From assembly GCF_033366695.1 (NCBI RefSeq), contig NZ_JAOBTQ010000001.1, positions 2,294,001-2,358,000 of the forward strand: a stretch of 64,000 bases of DNA. The letters run 5' to 3'. The notes under the pieces are model-generated. The model was not told the origin of the DNA and ran no database searches. It saw only the letters and a program-made list of their open reading frames with translations. Below are positions 6,550-13,944 of this stretch, one piece after another. A program made the position numbers and the translations under genes. The stretch's first letter is position 1. Every line of letters begins with the position of its first letter. The DNA comes from Streptomyces sp. SCL15-4 (lineage in GTDB: Bacteria > Actinomycetota > Actinomycetes > Streptomycetales > Streptomycetaceae).

Positions 6550-7878
6550 TCAGCGGCCCTTCTCGGCAGGCTCCAGAATCGCCACGCACTCCACATGATG
6601 CGTCATCGGAAACAGATCGAACGCCCGAAGCGTCCGCACCCGGTATCCGCCCTCCCGGAAGTACGCCAGGTCCCGGGCCAGCGCGGCGGGGTCGCAGGCG
6701 ACGTAGGCGATGCGGCGGGCGCCGAGGGTGGAGAGGTGGGACACCGTTTTACGGCCGGCGCCCGCTCGCGGGGGGTCGAGGACGATGAGGTCGACCTCGG
6801 TGATTCCGGTGCGCGGCAGGACCGACTCGACCTTGCCCTGCTCGATGCGGACCCGCGGGAAGTCGGCCAGGTTGTGCCGCGCGTCCTCCACCGCCCGCTT
6901 GCCGGACTCGATGCCGAGCACCGCGCCCTGCTCGCCGAGGCGGTCGGCGAGGGCGCCGGCGAAGAGGCCGACGCCGCAGTAGAGGTCCAGCGCCATGTCG
7001 CCCTTGCGCGGCAGCAGGCCCTGCATGACCGCCGTGACCAGCGTGTCCGCCGCCTTCGGGTGGACCTGCCAGAAGCCGCCGCCGCCCACCCGGTACGTCC
7101 GGTCGTCCGCCCGTTCGCGGACGAAGGGACGGCCGTGGACGCGGTGCACGCCGCCGGACTTCTCGTCCACCCGCAGGACCGACACCGGCCGGTCCAGCTC
7201 GACCAGCGGCAGGCGGCCGCCGGGGCGCGGGGTGAGGACCACCTGACGGTCCTGCGAGCCGGTCGCCGCGATCGCCTCGACCGACTCCATGCCGGTCCAG
7301 TCCCGCGTCTCGATGCCCAGCTCGCTGACGCCCGCCGCCGCGATCATGCAGTGGTCGATGCGCTCGACCTCGTGCGAGCGGTGCCGGCGCAGACCGGCGT
7401 GGCCCTCGGCGTCGACGGCGTACTGGACCCGGGTGCGCCACTGCGGGACCTGACCGGCGGGCAGCTTGTCGCCCTCGGCCGGGACCACCGTGCCGTCCCA
7501 GCCCGCCTCCTCGGGAGTGAGGCCGGCCAGCCGCTGGAGCTGTTCGGCGATCACCTCGCCCTTGAGGCGGCGCTGGGCGCCCGGCTTGGCGTGCTGCCAG
7601 TCGCAGCCGCCGCAGCGGCCGGGGCCGGCGAACGGGCAGGGCGCCTCGATGCGGTCCTTGGACGGCTCCAGGATGCGTACGGCGTCCGCGCGCAGGAAAC
7701 GCGCGCCCTCCTCGCCCTCGGTCACCCGTGCCACCACCCGCTCGCCGGGCAGCGTGTGCCGGACGAACAGCACCTGTCCCTCGGACGTACGGGCGATGCA
7801 GTGGCCGCCGTGGGCGACGGGGCCGATCTCGACCTCGTACTCCTCACCCACCAGAGACTTGGTCGGTTCTGCCTGCAT
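6550..7878 (-). CDS. TrmA/RumA-family RNA (uracil-5-)-methyltransferase
   Basis: A 442-residue S-adenosylmethionine-dependent RNA methyltransferase. An N-terminal TRAM domain (about residues 8-65) is followed by the iron-sulfur cysteines in CPFAGPGRCGGCDWQH, the SAM motif ALDLYCGVGLFAGALAD, the segment LIVLDPPRAGAG, and the catalytic cysteine in YVACDPAALARDL. The family methylates uridine at C5 in 23S rRNA or tRNA; which site is used here cannot be told. Start ATG 7878 directly precedes the TRAM domain; a frame open to 8049 lacks similarity. It lies 187 bases downstream of the KimA-like gene on the same strand. Confidence 0.88.
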   Translation of the reverse strand: MQAEPTKSLVGEEYEVEIGPVAHGGHCIARTSEGQVLFVRHTLPGERVVARVTEGEEGARFLRADAVRILEPSKDRIEAPCPFAGPGRCGGCDWQHAKPGAQRRLKGEVIAEQLQRLAGLTPEEAGWDGTVVPAEGDKLPAGQVPQWRTRVQYAVDAEGHAGLRRHRSHEVERIDHCMIAAAGVSELGIETRDWTGMESVEAIAATGSQDRQVVLTPRPGGRLPLVELDRPVSVLRVDEKSGGVHRVHGRPFVRERADDRTYRVGGGGFWQVHPKAADTLVTAVMQGLLPRKGDMALDLYCGVGLFAGALADRLGEQGAVLGIESGKRAVEDARHNLADFPRVRIEQGKVESVLPRTGITEVDLIVLDPPRAGAGRKTVSHLSTLGARRIAYVACDPAALARDLAYFREGGYRVRTLRAFDLFPMTHHVECVAILEPAEKGR

Positions 7879-7894
7879 GGTGGGATGACTCCAG

Positions 7895-7945
7895 ATCGAA
7901 GAGAGAACGAGGGAACGAGGCAACGAAGGAAGGAAAAGGGAGGAC
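7895..7945. repeat. Purine tract with imperfect 8-bp repeats
   Basis: The plus strand runs almost entirely in purines here, with successive units AGAACGAG, GGAACGAG, GCAACGAA and GGAAGGAA. On the transcribed minus strand this is a pyrimidine-rich leader directly upstream of the RNA methyltransferase start. It may be simple-sequence DNA; a role in translation or RNA stability is speculative. Confidence 0.5.
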
Positions 7946-8065
7946 GGGGCGGCCGGCTGCCGGTGGGCCGGTCGACAGCCCACCAGTCTACGGCCTCCCC
8001 GTCTCTCCTCGGTCCTGCCGGACGGCCCGGCCCGGTCCTCGCCGGACACCGGACCGTCCGCCGCC

Positions 8066-10114
8066 TCAGTCCTTGCCCGACGGCTCCTTGGGCCGCTCCA
8101 CGGCCGGGCCCCGGCGGACCGCGCCCGGCGCGTTCCACTCCTGCCGCTTGCGGGCGCGGGCCCGGGCGGCCTCGGAGGAGGCGAGCTGGTAGGGCACGGA
8201 GGTGACCATCACGCCGGGCGTGAAGAGCAGGCGGCCCTTCAGGCGCAGGGCGCTCTGGTTGTGCAGCAGGTGTTCGTACCAGTGGCCGACCACGTACTCG
8301 GGGATGATCACGGAGATCGCGTCGCGCGGGGATTCCTTGCGCAGGCTCTTGACGTACTCGATCACCGGTCGGGTGATCTCCCGGTACGGCGAGTCCAGGA
8401 CCTTCAGCGGTACGTCGATCCCGCGCCGCTCCCACTCCTCGCGCAGCACCTTCGTCTCGGCCGGGTCGACGTTGACGGTCAGCGCCTCCAGGGTGTCCGA
8501 GCGCATCAGCTTGGCGTAGGCCAGGGCGCGCAGCGTGGGGCGGTGGATCTTGGAGATGAGGACGACGGAGTGGACGCGGGAGGGGCGGACCATGTCGTCG
8601 CTCGGGCCCTCGGGCGCGGCGATCTCCTCGGCGACCCGGTCGTAGTGCTTCCGGATCGCGGTCATCGTCGCGTAGAAGATGCACATGCCGAGCAGGGCCA
8701 CCCAGGCGCCGTGGGTGAACTTGGTGACCAGGACGACGACGAGCACCAGGCCGGTGAAGAAGGCGCCGAACGCGTTGATCGCGCGGGAGCGGATCATGTG
8801 GCTGCGCTTGGCCGGGTCCTTCTCGGCGGCGAGGTGGCGGTTCCAGTGCCGGACCATGCCGGTCTGGCTGAGCGTGAAGGACACGAACACGCCGACGATG
8901 TACAGCTGGATGAGGCGGGTGGAGTCCGCGCCGTAGATGAACACCAGCAGCATGGCCGCGCCGGCGAGCAGCACGATGCCGTTGGAGAAGGCGAGCCGGT
9001 CGCCGCGCGTGTGCAGCTGGCGCGGCAGGTAGCGGTCCTGGGCGAGGATCGCGCCGAGCAGCGGGAAGCCGTTGTACGCGGTGTTGGCGGCCAGGAACAG
9101 CACCAGCGCGGTGGCGGCGGCGAGCAGGACGAACAGCAGGCTGCCCTTGCCGAAGACCGCCTCGGCGACCTGCGAGATCACCGGGTTCTGGACGTAGTCG
9201 GGGCCGACCGGGATGCCGTGGTGCAGCAGGTCGGTGGCCGGGGTCTCGGCCATGCGGACCTTCGTCGTCATGGCGAGGGCGATGATGCCGCAGAACATGG
9301 TGACGGCGAGCAGGCCCATCATCGCGAGCGTGGTCGCCGCGTTCTTGGACTTGGGCTTGCGAAAGGCCGGGACGCCGTTGGAGATGGCCTCGACGCCGGT
9401 GAGGGCCGCACAGCCGGAGGAGAAGGCGCGCAGCAGCAGGAAGACGAGCGCGAAGCCGGCGAGGCCCTGGTGCTCGGCCTTGATGTGGTAGTCGGCCGTC
9501 GGGGCGCGCATGGAGTCGCCGAGGACCAGACCCCGGAAGGCGCCCCAGAGGATCATGATGAAGACGCCGCCGACGAAGACGTACGTCGGGATCGCGAAGA
9601 GTTTGCCGGACTCTTTCACGCCGCGCAGGTTCATCAGCGTCAGCAGCACGATCACGGCGGCCGCGCAGAGCACCTTGTGCTCGACCACGAAGGGGATCGC
9701 GGAGCCGAGGTTCTCGATGCCGGAGGAGATGGAGACGGCGACGGTCAGGACGTAGTCCACCAGCAGGGCGCTGGCCACGGTGAGGCCGGCCTGGGGGCCG
9801 AGGTTGGTGGTGGCGACCTCGTAGTCGCCGCCGCCGCTCGGGTAGGCGTGCACGTTCTGCCGGTAGGAGGCGACCACGGTGAACATCAGCACGACGACCG
9901 CGACCGCGATCCAGGGGCTGAAGTGGTACGCCGACACGCCCGCGATGGACAGGACCAGCAGGACCTCCCCCGGCGCGTAGGCGACGGAGGACAGCGGGTC
10001 GGAGGCGAAGACGGGGAGTGCGATGCGCTTCGGCAGGAAAGTCTCACCCAGCCGGTCACTGCGCAGTGCGCGCCCGATCAGGATCCGTTTGGGCACGTCG
10101 GTCAGTTTGGACAC
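8066..10114 (-). CDS. KimA-like APC-superfamily potassium/amino acid permease
   Basis: A 682-residue membrane protein with about twelve hydrophobic segments up to roughly residue 470 and a soluble C-terminal part of about 200 residues. The order of motifs follows Bacillus KimA (YdaO): LSSVAYAPGEVLLVL, YPSGGGDYEVA, LLVDYVLTVAVSISSGIENL, AFSSGCAALTGVEAISNGVP, AANTAYNGFPLL and FTLSQTGM. KimA is a high-affinity potassium importer controlled by c-di-AMP. The gene is divergent from two TrkA-type RCK genes, which supports potassium. Start GTG 10114 is chosen; no ribosome site is seen, and a TACGAT element lies about 15 bases upstream, so a leaderless message is likely. Amino acid transport remains possible. 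Confidence 0.85.
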   Translation of the reverse strand: MSKLTDVPKRILIGRALRSDRLGETFLPKRIALPVFASDPLSSVAYAPGEVLLVLSIAGVSAYHFSPWIAVAVVVLMFTVVASYRQNVHAYPSGGGDYEVATTNLGPQAGLTVASALLVDYVLTVAVSISSGIENLGSAIPFVVEHKVLCAAAVIVLLTLMNLRGVKESGKLFAIPTYVFVGGVFIMILWGAFRGLVLGDSMRAPTADYHIKAEHQGLAGFALVFLLLRAFSSGCAALTGVEAISNGVPAFRKPKSKNAATTLAMMGLLAVTMFCGIIALAMTTKVRMAETPATDLLHHGIPVGPDYVQNPVISQVAEAVFGKGSLLFVLLAAATALVLFLAANTAYNGFPLLGAILAQDRYLPRQLHTRGDRLAFSNGIVLLAGAAMLLVFIYGADSTRLIQLYIVGVFVSFTLSQTGMVRHWNRHLAAEKDPAKRSHMIRSRAINAFGAFFTGLVLVVVLVTKFTHGAWVALLGMCIFYATMTAIRKHYDRVAEEIAAPEGPSDDMVRPSRVHSVVLISKIHRPTLRALAYAKLMRSDTLEALTVNVDPAETKVLREEWERRGIDVPLKVLDSPYREITRPVIEYVKSLRKESPRDAISVIIPEYVVGHWYEHLLHNQSALRLKGRLLFTPGVMVTSVPYQLASSEAARARARKRQEWNAPGAVRRGPAVERPKEPSGKD

Positions 10115-10486
10115 GAGAGAGGATCGTAAGCCTTCGAACTGGCACCCGCCCACCCGGCGTGCTGCATCTGCCTCACGAGTGAAATCGGGGGCACGCGGAA
10201 CTTCGGAATCCGTGGTGTGGGTGCCCGCCGTCCGCGGGTGGCAAACACCGCCTGTCGCCGCAGTCCGGAGGTCCCCCGCCCGGGCCCGCGGTGCTGTTCG
10301 GGGCGCCGGCGGCGCCGGCCTGCCTCGGAATCATGAGGGTGCGCGGCGTGCGCAGTATCACTCGGCGGCGCCGCGCGCCGCGCCGGGGCGGGGGTGCCGG
10401 GCGCGTGGCGCCCGTGTGTAGCTTTGGGCCCCGGTCTGAGACCCTCATGCTTGAGCAGTAACTTTTTGAACACCGGAAGGACGGTC
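10115..10486. promoter_or_regulatory. Divergent promoter region between the KimA-like and TrkA genes
   Basis: This 372-base spacer must hold promoters in both directions. On the minus strand TACGAT lies close to the GTG of the permease and may serve as a -10 box for a leaderless transcript. The strand reading toward the TrkA pair ends with GGAAGG as ribosome site. GC-palindromic segments near 10300-10420 may be operator or hairpin. I see no ydaO-type riboswitch here. Confidence 0.35.
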
Positions 10487-11158
10487 GTGCACATCGTCAT
10501 CATGGGCTGCGGGAGAGTGGGTTCCGCTCTTGCCCAGACCCTGGAGCAACAGGGCCACACGGTCGCCGTGATCGACCAGGACCCCACCGCCTTCCGCCGG
10601 CTGGGCCCGGGGTTCGGGGGCCGCCGGGTCACCGGTGTCGGCTTCGACCAGGACACCCTGCGCGAGGCGGGTATCGAGGAGGCCGGCGCGTTCGCCGCGG
10701 TCTCCAGCGGTGACAACTCCAACATCATCTCCGCGCGGGTGGCCCGTGAGATGTTCGGCGTGCAGAACGTGGCGGCCCGCATCTACGACCCCCGTCGCGC
10801 CGAGGTCTACCAGCGCCTGGGCATCCCCACCGTGGCCACGGTCCGCTGGACCGCCGACCAGATGCTGCGCCGGCTGCTGCCCTCGGGAGCCGAGCCGCTG
10901 TGGCGCGATCCCACCGGCGGCGTGCAGCTCGCCGAGGTGCACGCCTCGCCGAAGTGGGTCGGCCACAAGATCAGCAAGCTCCAGGAGGAGACGGGCGTCC
11001 GGGTGGCGTTCCTGACCCGGCTGGGCGAGGCGGTCCTGCCCACCTCCCAGACGGTGCTGCAGGAGGGCGACCTCGTGCATGTGATGATGCGGACGGACGA
11101 CGTGGACAAGGTCGAGGCGGCGTTCGCCGGTGGCCCGGAAGAGGAGGGCGGTCACTGA
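10487..11158 (+). CDS. TrkA-type potassium channel/transporter RCK subunit, first of pair
   Basis: A 223-residue cytoplasmic RCK protein. The N-terminal Rossmann fold opens with HIVIMGCGRVGSALAQTL, the NAD(H)-binding glycine motif, followed by VIDQDPTAF; the C-terminal RCK_C half begins near residue 140 and ends with an acidic tail. TrkA/KtrA proteins gate potassium uptake channels by binding nucleotides. Start GTG 10487 follows GGAAGG at 10475-10480 and sits immediately before the fold. The next RCK gene overlaps it by one base (TGATG), so the two are one operon and likely form a hetero-oligomeric ring, possibly acting on the divergent KimA-like permease or a channel elsewhere. Confidence 0.88.
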   Translation: MHIVIMGCGRVGSALAQTLEQQGHTVAVIDQDPTAFRRLGPGFGGRRVTGVGFDQDTLREAGIEEAGAFAAVSSGDNSNIISARVAREMFGVQNVAARIYDPRRAEVYQRLGIPTVATVRWTADQMLRRLLPSGAEPLWRDPTGGVQLAEVHASPKWVGHKISKLQEETGVRVAFLTRLGEAVLPTSQTVLQEGDLVHVMMRTDDVDKVEAAFAGGPEEEGGH

Positions 11159-11826
11159 TGAGGGTCGCCATTGCCGGGGCCGGCGCGGTCGGCCGCTCGA
11201 TCGCGGGCGAACTGCTGGAGAACGGCCACGAGGTCCTGCTGATCGACAAGGCGCCGACCGCCATCTCGGTCGAGCGCGTCCCGCAGGCGGAGTGGCTGCT
11301 CGCCGACGCCTGTGAGATCACCTCCCTGGACGAGGCGGCGCTCCAGCGCTGCAACGTCGTGATCGCCGCGACCGGCGACGACAAGGTGAACCTGGTCGTC
11401 TCGCTGCTCGCGAAGACGGAGTACGGCGTCCCGCGCGTCGTCGCCCGGGTGAACAACCCCAAGAACGAGTGGCTGTTCAACGAGGCATGGGGCGTGGACG
11501 TGGCCGTCTCCACCCCGCGCCTGATGTCGGCGCTGGTCGAGGAGGCGGTGAGCGTCGGCGACCTGGTCCGGCTGCTGCGCTTCAGCCACGGCGACGCCAA
11601 CCTGGTCGAGCTGACCCTGCCCGAGGAGTCGGCCCTGGCCGGCACCCAGGTGGGGGACGTGGAGTGGCCGGAGGACACCTCCCTGGTCACGATCATCCGC
11701 GGCACCCGTGTGCTGACCCCCTCCAAGGAGGACTCCCTGGAGGCGGGCGACGAGCTGCTGTTCGTGGCCGCCCAGGCCCGGGAGGAGCAGCTGGAGGAGC
11801 TGCTCTCGGTACGGCGCGAAGGCTGA
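11158..11826 (+). CDS. TrkA-type potassium RCK subunit, second of pair
   Basis: A 222-residue RCK protein parallel to its upstream neighbour: RVAIAGAGAVGRSIAGELL is the glycine-rich nucleotide loop, LIDKAPTAI the acidic end of beta-2, and the C-terminal RCK_C domain starts near residue 135. It is translationally coupled (TGATG) to the first RCK gene. The two are clearly diverged, so they are paralogues with distinct roles rather than a recent duplication. A very strong terminator follows. Confidence 0.88.
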   Translation: MRVAIAGAGAVGRSIAGELLENGHEVLLIDKAPTAISVERVPQAEWLLADACEITSLDEAALQRCNVVIAATGDDKVNLVVSLLAKTEYGVPRVVARVNNPKNEWLFNEAWGVDVAVSTPRLMSALVEEAVSVGDLVRLLRFSHGDANLVELTLPEESALAGTQVGDVEWPEDTSLVTIIRGTRVLTPSKEDSLEAGDELLFVAAQAREEQLEELLSVRREG

Positions 11827-11861
11827 ACCCGGACGGACGGACGGCCGAGCCGGGACGGGAC

Positions 11862-11903
11862 ACGCGGAAGGGCGCCCTTGGTGACAAGGGCGCCCTTCCG
11901 CGT
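11862..11903. terminator. Perfect 19-bp hairpin after the RCK pair
   Basis: ACGCGGAAGGGCGCCCTTG (11862-11880) pairs perfectly with CAAGGGCGCCCTTCCGCGT (11885-11903) around GTGA. It separates the RCK operon from the convergent DUF3159 gene and can act on both strands. Confidence 0.9.
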
Positions 11904-12004
11904 CGTACGACGGCTGCTCGTGGCCGTACGACGGGCGGCTGCTCGTGGGCCGTACGACGGCGTTCGCCGGCTACGGCAGCGGCTCGCCGCCGTAGGACGG
12001 CTGC
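11901..12004. repeat. Short direct repeats between terminator and the DUF3159 gene end
   Basis: The motif CGTACGACGG followed by GCTGCTCGTGG recurs two to three times (about 11904-11960), each copy slightly changed. It lies outside any gene, downstream of both converging transcripts. It may be slippage debris or an extension of the terminator region. Confidence 0.45.
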
Positions 12005-12796
12005 TCACGCCTCCCGGCGGTGGCGGCCTCCACTCGCGTCGCCGGTGCCGGTGTCGGCGGCCGGCGCGGTGCCGGCGGCGAGGGCGGCCTTGCGCTCCTC
12101 CTCGGCCTTCTCCTGCGCCTCCATCTCCGCGAACACGTCGATGGGCGCGGGTGCCTTCGCCAGGAAGACCCAGGTCAGCCATACCGCGAGCAGGAACGGC
12201 GGGATCTTCAGGGCGACCAGGACCCAGCCGAGCTGCGTGGTGTCGGCCCACCAGTACAGCGGGAAGAGGATCGCGCACTTGGCGAGCAGGATCAGGCCCC
12301 AGGCCCAGCTCGCCTTGGCGTACGCCTTCTTGCGGCCCGGGTTGCGGGTGCGCCAGGAGAGGTTCTCCTTGAAGACCGGGCCCAGGATGAGGCCGATCAG
12401 GGGCACGCCGGCGAGGGTCGTGACGATGTACGCCACCGCCAGGCCCAGTGTGTAGAGCATGCCCGGGAGGTAGAAGTCCTTGGCGTTGCCGGTGAACATC
12501 GCGAAGACGACACCGAAGACCACGCCGAAGACACCGCTGAAGGCGTGCTTGACGGTGTCCCTCATGGCCAGCCGGACCACGACCAGCAGCAGGGACACCG
12601 CCAGCGCGGCGATCGCGGACAGGTGCAGGTCCTTGTTCAGCGTGAAGATCGTGACGAAGAGCAGGCCCGGCACGACCGTCTCGACCATGCCGCGGACCCC
12701 GCCGAAGGCCTCGAAGAGCGCCGCCTCGGTCACCGCTCGGGCGTCGCCGGGCTGGGTCTGGTCGGTGTCTTCGGTCGGCTTGTCGAGGGACGTCAC
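12005..12796 (-). CDS. DUF3159 integral membrane protein
   Basis: A 263-residue protein of the actinobacterial DUF3159 family. After a polar N-terminus comes the conserved opening FEAFGGVRGMVETVVPGLLF, then about six to seven hydrophobic segments in pairs, with KENLSWRTRNPGRKKAYAKA as the large cytoplasmic loop, and a Glu/Ala-rich charged tail. Function is unknown; it is found next to OB-fold, dut and potassium genes in many actinobacteria. Start GTG 12796 lies three bases after the stop of the OB-fold gene, so the two are co-transcribed. Confidence 0.85.
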   Translation of the reverse strand: MTSLDKPTEDTDQTQPGDARAVTEAALFEAFGGVRGMVETVVPGLLFVTIFTLNKDLHLSAIAALAVSLLLVVVRLAMRDTVKHAFSGVFGVVFGVVFAMFTGNAKDFYLPGMLYTLGLAVAYIVTTLAGVPLIGLILGPVFKENLSWRTRNPGRKKAYAKASWAWGLILLAKCAILFPLYWWADTTQLGWVLVALKIPPFLLAVWLTWVFLAKAPAPIDVFAEMEAQEKAEEERKAALAAGTAPAADTGTGDASGGRHRREA

Positions 12797-12799
12797 CGG

Positions 12800-13198
12800 C
12801 TACTCCCGTCCGAGGGGTCGCAGTTCGTATTTCGGGTTGAACAGCACCCGGCGGCCCCGGCTCATGGAGATCCGGCCCGATGCGATCAGCTTGCGCCCCG
12901 GTTCTATCCCCACGATGGAGCGCCTGCCGAGCCACACCACGTCCAGCGCGGCGGAGCCGTCGAAGAGTTCGGCCTCCAGGGCCGGGACTCCGGCGCGCGG
13001 GCGCAGGGTGACCGTGCGCAAGGTACCAGTTACCGTGACGATCTGCCGGTCGTGGCAGTCGCCGATCTTGATGCAGCCCGCCGTCTCCGCGTCTTCGCGC
13101 AGCTCCTCCGACTCCAGGTCCTCCTGCGACGAGGAGAGCCGGTCGAGCATGCGCCGGAACCGGCCGGCCGGCTTTTCGGAACGAGGAACAGCAGTCAT
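12800..13198 (-). CDS. OB-fold nucleic-acid-binding protein
   Basis: A 132-residue protein with a charged N-terminal helix followed from about residue 40 by a single OB fold: VTVTGTLRTVTLRP, ALEAELFDGSAALDVVWLGR, GRKLIASGRISMSRGR. The pattern is that of the tRNA-anticodon/RecG-type OB domain that contacts single-stranded nucleic acid. A specific role is not known. Start ATG 13198 is used; no ribosome site is evident, so the transcript may begin at or near the start codon. It is the first gene of a two-gene unit with DUF3159. Confidence 0.8.
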   Translation of the reverse strand: MTAVPRSEKPAGRFRRMLDRLSSSQEDLESEELREDAETAGCIKIGDCHDRQIVTVTGTLRTVTLRPRAGVPALEAELFDGSAALDVVWLGRRSIVGIEPGRKLIASGRISMSRGRRVLFNPKYELRPLGRE

Positions 13199-13257
13199 AT
13201 GTGAAGCGTACCGGGGCCGCCGACGGGGCCGACAGGGCACTGAGAGCGCCCGCCGGC

Positions 13258-13944
13258 TCACTTCTCGAACCGGTAGCCCATCCCCGGCTCCGTGATGAAG
13301 TGCCGCGGGTGCGACGGGTCGGCCTCCAGCTTGCGCCGCAGCTGGGCCATGTACACCCGCAGGTAGTTGGTCTCGGTGCCGTACGACGGCCCCCACACCT
13401 CCCGCAGCAGCTGCTTCTGGCCGACGAGGCGGCCGGTGTTGCGCACCAGCACCTCCAGCAGGTGCCACTCGGTCGGGGTGAGCCGGACGTCCTTGCCGCC
13501 GCGGTGGACCTTCTTCGCGGCGAGGTCGACGGTGAAGCTTTCGGTCTCCACGACCGTCAGGTCGTCCTCGCCCGGTCCGGCCGGTTCGGCGCGGCGCACC
13601 GCGGCCCGCAGCCGGGCCAGCAGCTCGTCCATGCCGAACGGCTTGGTCACGTAGTCGTCGGCGCCCGCGTCCAGCGCCTCCACCTTCTCGTCGGAGGAGT
13701 GCCGGGCGGACAGCACCAGGACCGGCACCCGGGTCCAGCCGCGCAGGCCCCGGATGACCTCCACGCCGTCCATGTCGGGCAGGCCCAGGTCGAGGACGAC
13801 CACGTCGGGGTGGCGGGAGGCGGCGAGTTCGAGCGCGGTCCTGCCGTCGGGGGCCGCGTCCACCTCGTAGGCGCGTGCCTTGAGGTTGATCACGAGGGCG
13901 CGCACGATCTGCGGCTCGTCGTCGACCACGAGCACCCGGGTCAT
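13258..13944 (-). CDS. kdpE: KdpE-type response regulator
   Basis: A 228-residue OmpR/PhoB-class response regulator. The receiver domain has the acidic pocket VVDDE, the phosphorylated aspartate in VVVLDLGLPDMDG (about residue 52) and the lysine in DYVTKPFG; the winged helix ends with NYLRVYMAQLRRKLE and GMGYRFE, as in KdpE. In the classical system KdpE activates kdpFABC on potassium limitation. Its ATG overlaps the sensor gene stop by four bases. No kdpFABC lies nearby in this window, so the target operon is elsewhere or this pair has another regulon. Confidence 0.9.
   Translation of the reverse strand: MTRVLVVDDEPQIVRALVINLKARAYEVDAAPDGRTALELAASRHPDVVVLDLGLPDMDGVEVIRGLRGWTRVPVLVLSARHSSDEKVEALDAGADDYVTKPFGMDELLARLRAAVRRAEPAGPGEDDLTVVETESFTVDLAAKKVHRGGKDVRLTPTEWHLLEVLVRNTGRLVGQKQLLREVWGPSYGTETNYLRVYMAQLRRKLEADPSHPRHFITEPGMGYRFEK

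Noticed and set aside
8261..10129. 622-codon plus-strand open frame
   Set aside because: It lies antisense to the KimA-like gene and is a shadow created by GC-rich third positions; composition is unnatural (Glu/Gly/Arg/Gln) and no family fits.
10115..10300. c-di-AMP riboswitch upstream of the KimA-like gene
   Set aside because: Expected by analogy with Bacillus, but none of the conserved ydaO blocks could be found.
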